A DNA stretch of 64,000 bases from Chryseobacterium sp. GTDB lineage: Bacteria; Bacteroidota; Bacteroidia; Flavobacteriales; Weeksellaceae. The stretch lies in assembly GCA_018260475.1 (NCBI GenBank), contig JAGLBA010000005.1, positions 84,636 through 148,635 of the forward strand, read 5' to 3'. The notes beneath the pieces were generated by a model, which saw nothing but the letters and a program-made list of their open reading frames with translations, ran no database searches and had not been told where the DNA came from. This document shows positions 26,279 through 35,546 of this stretch, piece by piece; within the stretch, counting starts at the first letter, position 1, and every line of letters starts with the position of its first letter. A program made the position numbers and the translations under genes.

Positions 26279-26545
26279 ATGGAAGAAAAATCATCTAAGC
26301 AGAAAAAATACCTTTGGCAGCTTACTGTCGACGAGTATAAAGACCTTCATCAAGAACTTAAAAAAGAAAAACACTATGAATACGGAATAAAGGGTCTTGC
26401 AAAAATTTTGGGCGTATCGCGTGCAAAAGCCTACAGTGTGAAGGCTTCAGGAATTCTGGATGAAGCGATTTTCCAGAATGGTAAAGTTATCGTGATTGAT
26501 GTCGACAAGGCCTTGAGTTTATTTGCCGGGAAAAATGGAAAGTAG
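26279..26545 (+). CDS. DUF3853 family protein (HTH-like ICE protein)
   Basis: An 88-aa protein with the DUF3853 pattern: 'LWQLTVDEYKDL' near the start, 'YGIKGLAKILGVSRAKAYSVKASG' forming a helix-turn-helix, and 'IIVIDVDKAL'-like strands at the end. The family is restricted largely to Bacteroidota conjugative transposons. It overlaps the next gene by 11 bp, so the two are co-translated. Probably a DNA-binding regulator of the element. Confidence 0.82.
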   Translation: MEEKSSKQKKYLWQLTVDEYKDLHQELKKEKHYEYGIKGLAKILGVSRAKAYSVKASGILDEAIFQNGKVIVIDVDKALSLFAGKNGK

Positions 26546-27185
26546 CAGCCTGGTCAAAAAACTAACCAAAAGACTGTGGCGGAAGAACCAGATCAAGCCG
26601 CTTGGGAGCATTGCTATCAGTGTGTATTCATACCTGCTTTGGCAACTAAAGAAGCAAAAATGTGATAGCATCCTGGTTTCTGATTCCGAACTTGCGATCC
26701 AACTAAAACTCAGCAGAAACACCATCCGTTTGGGTCGTGAAAAATTAAAGAAGTCAGGACTTTTGAATTATCAAGTTCAACCCGGTAGACCTGTTCAATA
26801 CATATTTGATTTTGCGGAAAATATTTTCGTTGAGGCAAATTTAAAACCTTTGGAAAAATCGGTAAAAGTTCCAAATGTGCCTGCGGCAGAAGATCCATTG
26901 GAAGTCGAAAAACAGCCAATAGTTTCAGAGAAACAGTCAGGAATTCTTTATCCTGACTTTTCAGAAATTTTAGCCTACGCTCAAAGTTTGGAAGAATACA
27001 GCGGCGAACTGGAAACTGCCCTGTCAGAGAAATACCAGTCCTGGGTTTCAAACGGCTGGAAAAATGCTTTTGGAAAACCTATTGCCAACTGGCAACAAAG
27101 TGTAAAGAACAGCCTGCCATATCTCAGAAAACCCCCACCCGGTAAAACCGACTTCCAAAATATTCCTGAGATAAAGAGGCCATAG
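26535..27185 (+). CDS. Winged-helix protein with GW...NW C-terminal motif
   Basis: A 216-aa protein. The N-terminal winged helix (about 20-80, 'LVSDSELAIQLKLSRNTIRLGREKLKKSGLL') is followed by a linker and a C-terminal segment 'YQSWVSNGWKNAFGKPIANWQQSVKNSL'. The same pattern ends the product of 24072-24926, suggesting a shared fold or partner, perhaps the DnaC-like ATPase. I chose ATG 26535 over TTG 26523. It overlaps the DUF3853 gene and converges on the giant helicase gene 10 bp away. Role in replication control is inferred. Confidence 0.65.
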   Translation: MESSSLVKKLTKRLWRKNQIKPLGSIAISVYSYLLWQLKKQKCDSILVSDSELAIQLKLSRNTIRLGREKLKKSGLLNYQVQPGRPVQYIFDFAENIFVEANLKPLEKSVKVPNVPAAEDPLEVEKQPIVSEKQSGILYPDFSEILAYAQSLEEYSGELETALSEKYQSWVSNGWKNAFGKPIANWQQSVKNSLPYLRKPPPGKTDFQNIPEIKRP

Positions 27186-27195
27186 CTTTGTAGTT

Positions 27196-30100
27196 TTACC
27201 TTTTAAAAGCTGGGATATTTTGATTAACCGTATCTGTTTTTCTTTCAGCAGCAAAAACTGTCTGATTTTCCTGCTTTCTTTCATTAACATAATCTATTGC
27301 TGAAACTTTCATCAGCCGAATTTCATTATCCTTTTTATAGCGGTTTACCAATGCCATTTGTAGTTCGGGCAATTTTTCAAGTTTATGTTGAAACTCGGCA
27401 ATTTTTGCGTCCGTCAGCTTATTCTGCTCAACGATTTCGGCAACATTTACACCTTTTGTAGCGAGGTATTCTATCGTTTCCTGAAGTTCCTGTTTGGCTC
27501 GGACGACATTCGCCCGATAATTTATGAGGTGCCTCCCCCAGGTACTGTCCTCGCCGGCGTCCTTTGCCCATTGCTGCACGCGGGCGAAACTCTCCTCGGC
27601 GGCGCGCACTTTTTCCTGGACTTTGGTGTAGTCCTCATATTTTCGCAAGACAAACGACTGGTCCGCGATGTACCGGTCTTTCTCGTTCTGTAGTTTTTTC
27701 TTCAGCAGTTCGGTTTCGATATTGGCGCGGGTTTCCGGGTTGGTGATGATGGCGGTCTTCAGTTCCTGGGTATTTACATCCGAGACATCCACCACATTTG
27801 CCCCTTTTTTCATCGCTTCGAGATACCTAGCCTGTTTTGCCTGTAATTTTTGAAGCATAAAGACATCGATGCTGTCGTTGGTCAGCATATAATTGATGCG
27901 GACATTTTCAAACCTGTTGCCCTGCCTCCAGGCACGGCCTTCCACCTGCCGCAAAGAAGTAAAATTATATGGCAGTGAAAGCAGATACATATCCGAAGTG
28001 CGCTCCTGCAGGTTCATTCCCTCCTGAATGGCCTCGCTCCCGATAACCACCTTTATTTTCCCAGAATTAAAATCATTCTGGGTATCAATCCGCTGGTTTT
28101 TGGATGTCGCGCCCGTGATGATCCCGACCTCGGCTGGCTTAAAACCCACCTCGTTCACTAAATAATCTTTCAGTTTCGGGAATTCTGCCACGGCTAATTC
28201 GGAATAGATAATCTGCCCTGCTTCGGGAATATCCCTTTTGTTTTGGGCGATGAGGTCCATCGTCAGTTTCAGTTTCGGCGAATTTTCAATAAATTCCTTT
28301 ACTGTCGGCTCGCCACGATCATAATTGACGGATAAGTACGGCGAGATGGCGATCAGCCTCGCATTCAGGATATGGGTCAGGACGGCGCCCGGTTCATTTT
28401 CCGAGAACGAATCGTTCAGGATTTCATATTGTTTCCGGGTCAGGTCATTCTGCTCAATTTTGTATTCCTTATTGATTCGGTTCGGCCTTACCAGTTCCGG
28501 ATTGTCTTCTTCGCCTTTTAAGTCGATAAATTCCGACAGCAGCTGCTGGAAAAGGGAATTATTTTTAAACCTCCTCACATTTGATTTGAATTTCACATCT
28601 CCGGTTGCGCCGATTTCCATCTCGTTGTCGGCTTCCATAAAGGTTTCAAAAAAATTATTGACATTGAAATACCCCGATTCCTCGAGCCTTCTGTTGGCAA
28701 TGAGGGATAAGATGGAATAATACTCCAAAGGTTTGTTGGTAAAGGGCGTGGCGGAAAGAAGCGTTACATTTCTGCCATCGTTCATCTTCTGGATATACTG
28801 GCAGGCCATCCACGCATTGATGCCGAGACCGGAAGTCCGCTGGTTCTGGCTTCTGAATTCAGAGGAGAAGCGGCGGTCTTCAATGCGAACTTTCCCCACG
28901 ATGTGGTTCGCGTTGTGCACCTCGTCGAAGGTGATGTGGTCGAATCCAAAGTCCTCCCAGTCGTAAATTTTTCCCCGTCGCATCTTTCCCTCGATTTCCT
29001 TCTCCTTTTGGATATCGATCTGGATGTCCCGTTCGCTGTTTTTTACGGCTCTCAGTTCATTTTCAGAGATGTACGAAAACTTTGAGGCGAGGTTTTCCGT
29101 AATCGGTCTAGAAAATCCGATGTTGTTAAACCCTTCATAAGTCACCAGCGTAATTTCGCCGTCCTTGTTGTCAAATTTAGATAGGTCGTAGTCCTTTCCC
29201 AGATTGCCGAGGATGTTCACCTTGGCGTTCGGAACAGTCTCAAAGATAGTTTCTACCCACTGTTTCAGGATATTCGCGTTCGGAACCACAATCAGAGGTC
29301 TTTTCGCATTACCACGGTGTATCGCCTCGTGCATAGAGATGATTCCAGAAAGCGTCTTGCCAAAACCCACCTCGTGTGCGAGAAGTCCCACGCCTTTAGT
29401 CGTCAGCCTTCCGACACCGGCTCTCTGGACCTCGGTCAATGCGAGCGGTGAACCCTTGAAATTTTTGTTGATTTTCGAAAACAATGGATACTGCGAATAA
29501 TCCGGAACATGGATGTTGTTGAACTTCCGGTTAAAATCTGAGACAAAGCGGTTGCGGTCGGCGTCTGTCAGTTCCTCGCGGATGTATTTCTGAAACAGGT
29601 CATTCGCGGCTTCCTTCCTGCGCTCGCGGATCAGGCCGTTCCGTTCCTTGTCGCTGCCCGTTACATTTTCATTATCTACAAAACTTCTCACTTCCCAGGA
29701 AGACGAGCCGGCGAATGCAGAGCCCGGCAAACCGCTTACGAAAGTTTTGAAGGTATCGGCGATGGAGGCATTCTCCGCTATAACTTCTGTTTTCCTGGTA
29801 TTGGGATTCCACCGCTCGCGTTCGACGACGCCCATAGAAAACTTATGCACGAACTCGTGGTTCGGGCTGATGATGATTTCGTCCAGAGATTTAGGTGCGG
29901 GCAAGACGCTTTGCAGCAGGGCTTTCTGCTTTTCGTATTGCTTTTCTGTTCCGCCGACGGCGTTTTTATCCAAAAAATCCCGCTCAAGCTGTTCCAGTTT
30001 TTCGTAGATGTTTCCTTCTGCATAATAAAAGTCGTGAACCCACCTTCCTGCATAATAATTGGCAAACTCGTAGTGCCGGCCGTGGTTATTCAGCCTGCCG

Positions 30101-32787
30101 TCATAGGTAGTATCGCGAAATGCCGCCAACTGTTCCTGGGAAACACCGGAGGAACTTTGCAGTGCGGTATCCACAACTTCATCTGCCTTGGCAAACTGAT
30201 ATTTCAGGACGCCTTTCTTTATCTCAGGCTTTGTCTGCAGCAAATATTCGGAATTCCTGTCTTTCCGGGCTGCGATAAGCATATCAGCCTTTTTTAGAAT
30301 TTCTTTGAGCTTGGCTTTTTCAAATTTTTCAGGCTGTTCGGTAAGTTGGGACTTCAGCCTTTCGTAATGCGCGATCTCGTTGGTAATGATTGCCGACTTA
30401 AATTTTATCAGTTGGAGTAACGCCAGCGCTTCCTCGGTTTTTAGTTTCGCCTCCTCGATTAGTTTCAGATTATCAGGGCCGACGGCATTTTTTTCTTCAG
30501 CAGTAATCTTTCTGATTGAAAGAATTTGTGTAGAATCAGGTTCATTCTGAATGCTAATATCCTCGTAGAAATCTTCAAACAGGTTCCCGATTCGGGTCTG
30601 CTTTTTTTGATTCTGCAACTGGTGCAGAATTGCCACTGCCTCGTCCAGATTTCCCGAAACATACAGTTCCTGCGTTCCGAAGCGGTTGGTTTTTTCCTTG
30701 ATACTCCCGAGTATATGGGCAGGATTCCGTTCGAAGTAATCGGATAGATTTCGGCTGATTTTTTCGGCGGACTTTTTTAAAATGATAATATCCGTGCCGA
30801 CTTTGGTTCCGGCAAAAACTCCCTCGGGCAGTCGATAGGCGTGTAGCAATTCGGCATTTTGAATCTTCTTCTGGCGGTTAATCCAGCCGGAAGGTAAAAC
30901 CATAGCCAGTACGCCGCCAGTTTTCAGGCTGTCAAGCGAACGCTTTACAAAATAGTCTTCGTACCGGGATATTTTCTGTTCCTCGCCGAGACCGCGGTAG
31001 ATGCCACGGTGTTCGCCGTACGGCGGATTGCCGACAATCAGGTCATATTTTTCCCCAAAATCCTGCGTGTTTTTCTTTTCTCCATTTTCGGTGATGAATT
31101 CCGATTCAAAAGACCGCAGGTTTACAGTGGTTTCAGGATGCAGAATTTTGGCAATCTTAGCCGTTGTTTCGTTGATTTCAAAGGCGTTGACCTGAATATT
31201 ATCCGAAAGCCCCTTTGCGGCGTGTATAAAGTTTCCGGTACCTGCGGACGGCTCGAGAACTTTAAGGTTTTGTTTGTCCGTAAAATAATCCCTGATCAGG
31301 CCGTGAACGGCCGAAACCACCCTTCTGTCGGTATAATATTCATCTAAAATGCCCCTGCCTTTCTTTTCGGTACCGCCGCTTTTATACTGCCGGGCGATAT
31401 TTTTCAAATCATCCGAAACGGAGATGCCGTGTCGGATTTCTACCTCCTGTCTATCCGTGACGACGCAGGCTGCCGAAACAATTTCGGCAACTTCATCATT
31501 GGTGAGCTTTCGGTTCTTATATTGTGCGAGGAGTTTATTTAAAGGCTGGTATACTAATCCGGATAACCGTCCGTCCAGCGCATTTTCTTCGCCAGAATTT
31601 TCTGAATTATCGCTGAGTTGTGCTCCAGATGCGGGTGTACCCATTCCGGCTCGCTGTCCGTTATCGTTCCGTGCTGCATTTGCAAGTCCATTTCCAGCAT
31701 GGCCGCCGCGTGCATCATGTCCTGCTCCGTTATTACTGTCCTGGCGGGACTGGCTGCTTTTGACAACCGTTCCAGATTCGCCTCCAGTGTCTGGCTGTCG
31801 TGGTTTGAGAGTTTCGGAAATTCTGCCGGATTGAATTGAAGTGTTGCCATTTTGAACAGGATTTTGAGTTGGCAAATTAAGATTTTTCTTTTGATTTTGA
31901 CCTTTTTTAACCAGATAATCGTTCAGGTCACCGATATCGGAATCTGTTATCCCGTAAAGTGGGCGTATGTCGCAAATATCTTTTCCGGCGAGCTTACTCA
32001 TTATTTTTTCTGTCGCCTCGCTTCCGGCACGGTCGCCATCCAGACAGAGAAAAATCTTACCGTCGTAATCTCTGTGTCGTTCCAAAAACTTTTCCGCATT
32101 GACGATCGAGTTGAGTGCGACCAGCGTTCTTGAATTTTTCACGCCGTTATCCCTTTGAAGCTGGAGGAAGGACAGCATGTCCGTAAGGCCTTCAAAAACT
32201 ACAGTTTCCGGCTTGCTGCCATTAATAATGGTCAGGTCGCTGTTGCCGATCTTGGTTTTAAAAATCGGATTTCTGACATCGAATCCGCCTGACTGGTTTT
32301 CGATGCCGATGCCAAAATAGGATTTCCCGCCTGCTTCAAAGTGTACCTGCTGGGTATTTTCGGTCAGAATTTCCTTTGAAATTCCGCGCGATTCAAAATA
32401 GCCGATAAGAGCCTCGCTGGAAGGTGTCGTCAGATTGCGTACCCGCGGTGGCGGATGATGGACTGTTTTCTGTGTATTTGCAGATGCAAAGACCTCGTCG
32501 GCAATGATATTTCCTGAATATTGAGTAAGGTAGTCCATGGCCTCCTTCCAGTTTTTCTTTTCAAAATGCATGACGGCTTTGATGAGTTCCCCACCTTCCC
32601 CCGTCTTGAAGTCGTAATATTTCCGGTCATTCACCGCATATTTGCCGGTTTCTGTTCTGTAATAGTGTTCCTTGCCGCTTTGCCGTTCGTAACGCACAAT
32701 ATTCCTTGCCGCCAGACTGTTGAAATAATCCAGCAACGAGATACTTCCGGTGACGGCTTCCACCTGCTGTTGGGAATAATAGGCCAT
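27196..32787 (-). CDS. Giant Toprim - N6-adenine methylase - SNF2-like helicase protein of ICE
   Basis: An 1863-aa multidomain protein. It begins with a primase-like N-terminal region (about 1-90) and a Toprim domain (about 197-290, 'VVFEGLTD' and 'CLDGDRAG'). A low-complexity linker follows (about 300-410), then an N6-DNA methylase domain with motif I 'VLEPSAGTGNF' (about 510) and catalytic 'NPPY' (587-590). A superfamily 2 helicase occupies about 1170-1690, with 'GFGKTLSGI' (Walker A), 'FDEVHNA' (DEAH-like), 'LLSATPFTN' and 'EGRAWRQGNRF'. The C-terminus is coiled coil. Such fusions are standard in Bacteroidota ICEs and are thought to process or protect element DNA during transfer. I start at Met20 of the longest frame because this ATG is 1 bp from the upstream gene's stop. 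Confidence 0.88.
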   Translation of the reverse strand: MAYYSQQQVEAVTGSISLLDYFNSLAARNIVRYERQSGKEHYYRTETGKYAVNDRKYYDFKTGEGGELIKAVMHFEKKNWKEAMDYLTQYSGNIIADEVFASANTQKTVHHPPPRVRNLTTPSSEALIGYFESRGISKEILTENTQQVHFEAGGKSYFGIGIENQSGGFDVRNPIFKTKIGNSDLTIINGSKPETVVFEGLTDMLSFLQLQRDNGVKNSRTLVALNSIVNAEKFLERHRDYDGKIFLCLDGDRAGSEATEKIMSKLAGKDICDIRPLYGITDSDIGDLNDYLVKKGQNQKKNLNLPTQNPVQNGNTSIQSGRISETLKPRQPDTGGESGTVVKSSQSRQDSNNGAGHDARGGHAGNGLANAARNDNGQRAGMGTPASGAQLSDNSENSGEENALDGRLSGLVYQPLNKLLAQYKNRKLTNDEVAEIVSAACVVTDRQEVEIRHGISVSDDLKNIARQYKSGGTEKKGRGILDEYYTDRRVVSAVHGLIRDYFTDKQNLKVLEPSAGTGNFIHAAKGLSDNIQVNAFEINETTAKIAKILHPETTVNLRSFESEFITENGEKKNTQDFGEKYDLIVGNPPYGEHRGIYRGLGEEQKISRYEDYFVKRSLDSLKTGGVLAMVLPSGWINRQKKIQNAELLHAYRLPEGVFAGTKVGTDIIILKKSAEKISRNLSDYFERNPAHILGSIKEKTNRFGTQELYVSGNLDEAVAILHQLQNQKKQTRIGNLFEDFYEDISIQNEPDSTQILSIRKITAEEKNAVGPDNLKLIEEAKLKTEEALALLQLIKFKSAIITNEIAHYERLKSQLTEQPEKFEKAKLKEILKKADMLIAARKDRNSEYLLQTKPEIKKGVLKYQFAKADEVVDTALQSSSGVSQEQLAAFRDTTYDGRLNNHGRHYEFANYYAGRWVHDFYYAEGNIYEKLEQLERDFLDKNAVGGTEKQYEKQKALLQSVLPAPKSLDEIIISPNHEFVHKFSMGVVERERWNPNTRKTEVIAENASIADTFKTFVSGLPGSAFAGSSSWEVRSFVDNENVTGSDKERNGLIRERRKEAANDLFQKYIREELTDADRNRFVSDFNRKFNNIHVPDYSQYPLFSKINKNFKGSPLALTEVQRAGVGRLTTKGVGLLAHEVGFGKTLSGIISMHEAIHRGNAKRPLIVVPNANILKQWVETIFETVPNAKVNILGNLGKDYDLSKFDNKDGEITLVTYEGFNNIGFSRPITENLASKFSYISENELRAVKNSERDIQIDIQKEKEIEGKMRRGKIYDWEDFGFDHITFDEVHNANHIVGKVRIEDRRFSSEFRSQNQRTSGLGINAWMACQYIQKMNDGRNVTLLSATPFTNKPLEYYSILSLIANRRLEESGYFNVNNFFETFMEADNEMEIGATGDVKFKSNVRRFKNNSLFQQLLSEFIDLKGEEDNPELVRPNRINKEYKIEQNDLTRKQYEILNDSFSENEPGAVLTHILNARLIAISPYLSVNYDRGEPTVKEFIENSPKLKLTMDLIAQNKRDIPEAGQIIYSELAVAEFPKLKDYLVNEVGFKPAEVGIITGATSKNQRIDTQNDFNSGKIKVVIGSEAIQEGMNLQERTSDMYLLSLPYNFTSLRQVEGRAWRQGNRFENVRINYMLTNDSIDVFMLQKLQAKQARYLEAMKKGANVVDVSDVNTQELKTAIITNPETRANIETELLKKKLQNEKDRYIADQSFVLRKYEDYTKVQEKVRAAEESFARVQQWAKDAGEDSTWGRHLINYRANVVRAKQELQETIEYLATKGVNVAEIVEQNKLTDAKIAEFQHKLEKLPELQMALVNRYKKDNEIRLMKVSAIDYVNERKQENQTVFAAERKTDTVNQNIPAFKR

Positions 32788-32788
32788 C

Positions 32789-33454
32789 TTACTTTCTGTT
32801 TTTAGCGAAGCGGTTGAACTCAAAGAATTTTGCAGCATCATCATCCCAATTCTTACGGGGTATTAACTGCATGGAAACAAAGACATCTTTTTTACGGTTA
32901 TAGGAATCGATGCGTTCTATGCGGCCGTTGTAATCTTCCTCTGCATGAGGATAGACGCGGTAAGGCATGATGGTGTCCGTCGGACAGATATAGAACCTGC
33001 TGTAGTTCCATGGAGAATTGATTTCAAAGCGTTTATATTTTTTTCCGAACAGCACGGTGTCGCTTAAATTTCTGCGGTTCCTGTAGTTCTGAATCCTGTC
33101 TGTGGAGAAAATGGCGCCGATAGTTTTTTTGTTCGCTGAGAATCCCCGTTTGTTTTGGATGATTTCCGATAGGAGCTGATCTTTCTCTGAATCAATACCA
33201 AAGCAGAGTGAATCCAGTATGAGGAAGCGTTGGCGTATGATGTCCGGCAGTGCCGGCTCCGGAACAGTTTCCAGGATCGTGTCGTGTGAGAAGTTCAATC
33301 TTGAAACTAAAAATGTTTTCCTGTTTTCCAAATTCTCGGATGCGCCGATATAGACATTGGAAATGATGTCGATACCGCCTTTGTCCGCTTTCACCTTCTC
33401 TTTGCAGGAAGTCAAAAGCACTAAACTGAGCAGGATTAAAAATTGGTTTTTCAT
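32789..33454 (-). CDS. ICE-encoded lipoprotein, unknown function
   Basis: A 221-aa lipoprotein: signal peptide with lipobox 'LLTSCKE' (Cys at about 17), then a basic, Arg/Tyr-rich soluble domain with no recognised family. It sits between the JAB-domain gene and the helicase at the distal end of the tra operon; its stop is 1 bp from the helicase start. Envelope location could suit exclusion or a pilus accessory role, but nothing in the sequence shows this. Confidence 0.65.
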   Translation of the reverse strand: MKNQFLILLSLVLLTSCKEKVKADKGGIDIISNVYIGASENLENRKTFLVSRLNFSHDTILETVPEPALPDIIRQRFLILDSLCFGIDSEKDQLLSEIIQNKRGFSANKKTIGAIFSTDRIQNYRNRRNLSDTVLFGKKYKRFEINSPWNYSRFYICPTDTIMPYRVYPHAEEDYNGRIERIDSYNRKKDVFVSMQLIPRKNWDDDAAKFFEFNRFAKNRK

Positions 33455-33552
33455 AAAATATTGATTTTAGATATGGGGATAATTTGAAAAATGTAATCAC
33501 AAGACTTTATTATAAAGGCAGGAAAAAAATCCTGCCTTGCCCTTGATATCAA

Positions 33553-35535
33553 TTACAGACTTCGGGACATACTCTGCTGCTTCACCTGGGTTTTCTCCTG
33601 GTTTTCCTGCTCCATACCTTTGAGAGGCTTGTTCGTATTGATGCGGTTCATCTCGCTGTCGTACAGGTTCAGGTTCTTATATTGGGGATTCAGAACTGCT
33701 TTTCCCTCAACAATCTGGTTGTCCTGCGAAAATTTTACTTTCACGACATTGCCTTTTTCCAGCGACTTAATCACATTGTCCCGGTATTCCGGCTTGTCGA
33801 AAACCAGTCCGGCTTTATCCACAATCTTCGCCGTATCAACACCGTAGTTCTCGTTATAGACTTCAAGTTTGTAGTTGCCGTAATCATTTTTTTCCTCGTT
33901 CAGTTTGAGTTTTACGAAAGCCGGCGACGGTTTCTCAGTTTCAGGATTTTTGAATTCGGTCTTAACCGCTCTCCCCTCCAGCAGGTTCACGGCTTCTTTC
34001 GCGGTATAGGAATTTTCTTTGCCCACGCTGAAATTGTGGACATGCTTTTCGTTCTGTTCATTGGTAAGTTCGGCGCGATAGGAGTTCAGGAAGACCCCGC
34101 CCTGGTCAGATTTGTTGAATTTCAGAAAGAAGTCCATCCTGTTGCCGGGCAGCGTCCTGTCGGAGACGGTTTTGATTTCAAATTGTTTTTCTTCTGAACC
34201 GAGGCCTTTTTCAAGGTCTTTGTGCAGTTGTTCGCCTTCGCCGAATCCGAGATATTTCATCTGGTCTTTTAGGAATTGTGCGGTGTCGAAAGATTTTGTG
34301 TCCATAATGTTTGTTTTAATGTTGTTGTATGAATTTGAAGGTTCCTGTAGGTTTAGGGGTGGATTTTGAAAAAATGATTTTGAGCTTTCAGTAGGTTCTT
34401 TGAATTTTGATCCGCTTTGGTAACTGTTTCCGGGTTCCGCAGACACTGAACCCGATTTAAATTTTGAAACCAGGTTGTCACGCACATCGATTTCAGATTT
34501 TTGGAAGACCGAATAATAATTCCTGCTTTCAAGCCGGATGGCATCCAGTGCTGTGAAGCCTATCATATCCAGCCTCTTCTTATAATCCTGAAACATTTCC
34601 TCATTCACGTTGTTTCCGTACAGAATTACCGCCGTTCCGGCGTGAATGGTGAGAAGTTCCGTCAGTTTTTCAAACTGCCGCTGCTGTGGGAGAATGAATT
34701 TTCCTACAATTTCGTTGGCATTATTCAGAATCATCGCCTCGGTTTTATCCGAAAGCCCAAATTTCTGAGCTGAAATATATGCGGCGGTATCTTCGGGGCC
34801 CGTAATCCTGAAAGGCTGGTAGTTCGCCGCAAAAATCTGCTTGCTGAAACTGTAAGTGGCAATCTCTTCCTGTGGCTGTTCCTGTTTTTTCATGGACAGA
34901 ATTCTGTCGGAATTATTTTCTGCCGTGAATACCAGATACTTTCCCGAGCGCAGGTTGATCACGATCCCGTCTTCAATTTTAATGTCCGTACTTCTAAAGA
35001 TATCGTTAAGCCTTTCCAGCATAAGCCGGTCATGCCTGCTTGAAACGAGTTGGCCGCTGGGATGGTTGTGGACTAATGTGATGCTTTCTGGCTGGAGTCT
35101 GAATGCGTTTCCGGTCAGAAGCCGCAGGTCGACCACCGTGGAAGTGATTCCGCCGGATGAGAGATGCTGGACCAGGTAGCTGTCGTCTTTAAATTTGTAC
35201 AGCGCGAAAGTGTGTTCCACCGCTTCGTCTTCGAGCGCACGGAATAGCCAGGCCACATCGTTAACATCCGAGACCCTGGTTCCCGCGCTGAAAGACAAGC
35301 CTTTGTTTTCGGAAAACTGCCTTTCGACTAACGCAAAATCATTGGAGTATCGGTCACCCGGGTTTTCCCGTAGTATGGAGGAACCTGCGTGAGGATCATC
35401 TCTGCCTGAGAATAATTTGTAGGGTAATGCTTCGCCCGTCGATGTCCGGAGATATTCCGTTGCCGGGTCCGCCTGAAAGCCAAAATTCGTGTTCGGTCCA
35501 TATTTACTTTGGGAGTTAAATAAATTGGTTTGCAT
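33553..35535 (-). CDS. JAB/RadC-like domain protein fused to a DUF3945-like region
   Basis: A 660-aa protein. Residues about 60-200 form a JAB/RadC-type domain with the metal-binding JAMM signature: His156-x-His158 and Asp169 in 'VHNHPSGQLVSSRHD'. A second segment (about 230-330) resembles further antirestriction/RadC-like sequence. From about residue 405 ('MDTKSFDTAQFLKDQMKYL') to the end is a region resembling the DUF3945/DUF4099-type proteins of Bacteroidota ICEs, usually a separate gene; it carries an internal Met at the junction. A fusion is the simplest reading. JAB proteins are metal-dependent hydrolases; the substrate on ICEs is unknown. Confidence 0.75.
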   Translation of the reverse strand: MQTNLFNSQSKYGPNTNFGFQADPATEYLRTSTGEALPYKLFSGRDDPHAGSSILRENPGDRYSNDFALVERQFSENKGLSFSAGTRVSDVNDVAWLFRALEDEAVEHTFALYKFKDDSYLVQHLSSGGITSTVVDLRLLTGNAFRLQPESITLVHNHPSGQLVSSRHDRLMLERLNDIFRSTDIKIEDGIVINLRSGKYLVFTAENNSDRILSMKKQEQPQEEIATYSFSKQIFAANYQPFRITGPEDTAAYISAQKFGLSDKTEAMILNNANEIVGKFILPQQRQFEKLTELLTIHAGTAVILYGNNVNEEMFQDYKKRLDMIGFTALDAIRLESRNYYSVFQKSEIDVRDNLVSKFKSGSVSAEPGNSYQSGSKFKEPTESSKSFFQNPPLNLQEPSNSYNNIKTNIMDTKSFDTAQFLKDQMKYLGFGEGEQLHKDLEKGLGSEEKQFEIKTVSDRTLPGNRMDFFLKFNKSDQGGVFLNSYRAELTNEQNEKHVHNFSVGKENSYTAKEAVNLLEGRAVKTEFKNPETEKPSPAFVKLKLNEEKNDYGNYKLEVYNENYGVDTAKIVDKAGLVFDKPEYRDNVIKSLEKGNVVKVKFSQDNQIVEGKAVLNPQYKNLNLYDSEMNRINTNKPLKGMEQENQEKTQVKQQSMSRSL

Positions 35536-35546
35536 AAATATTAATT

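Noticed and set aside
31349-31834. A 161-codon + strand frame and neighbours opposite the linker of the helicase protein
   Set aside because: Antisense to a well-supported gene with recognisable methylase and Toprim motifs on either side.
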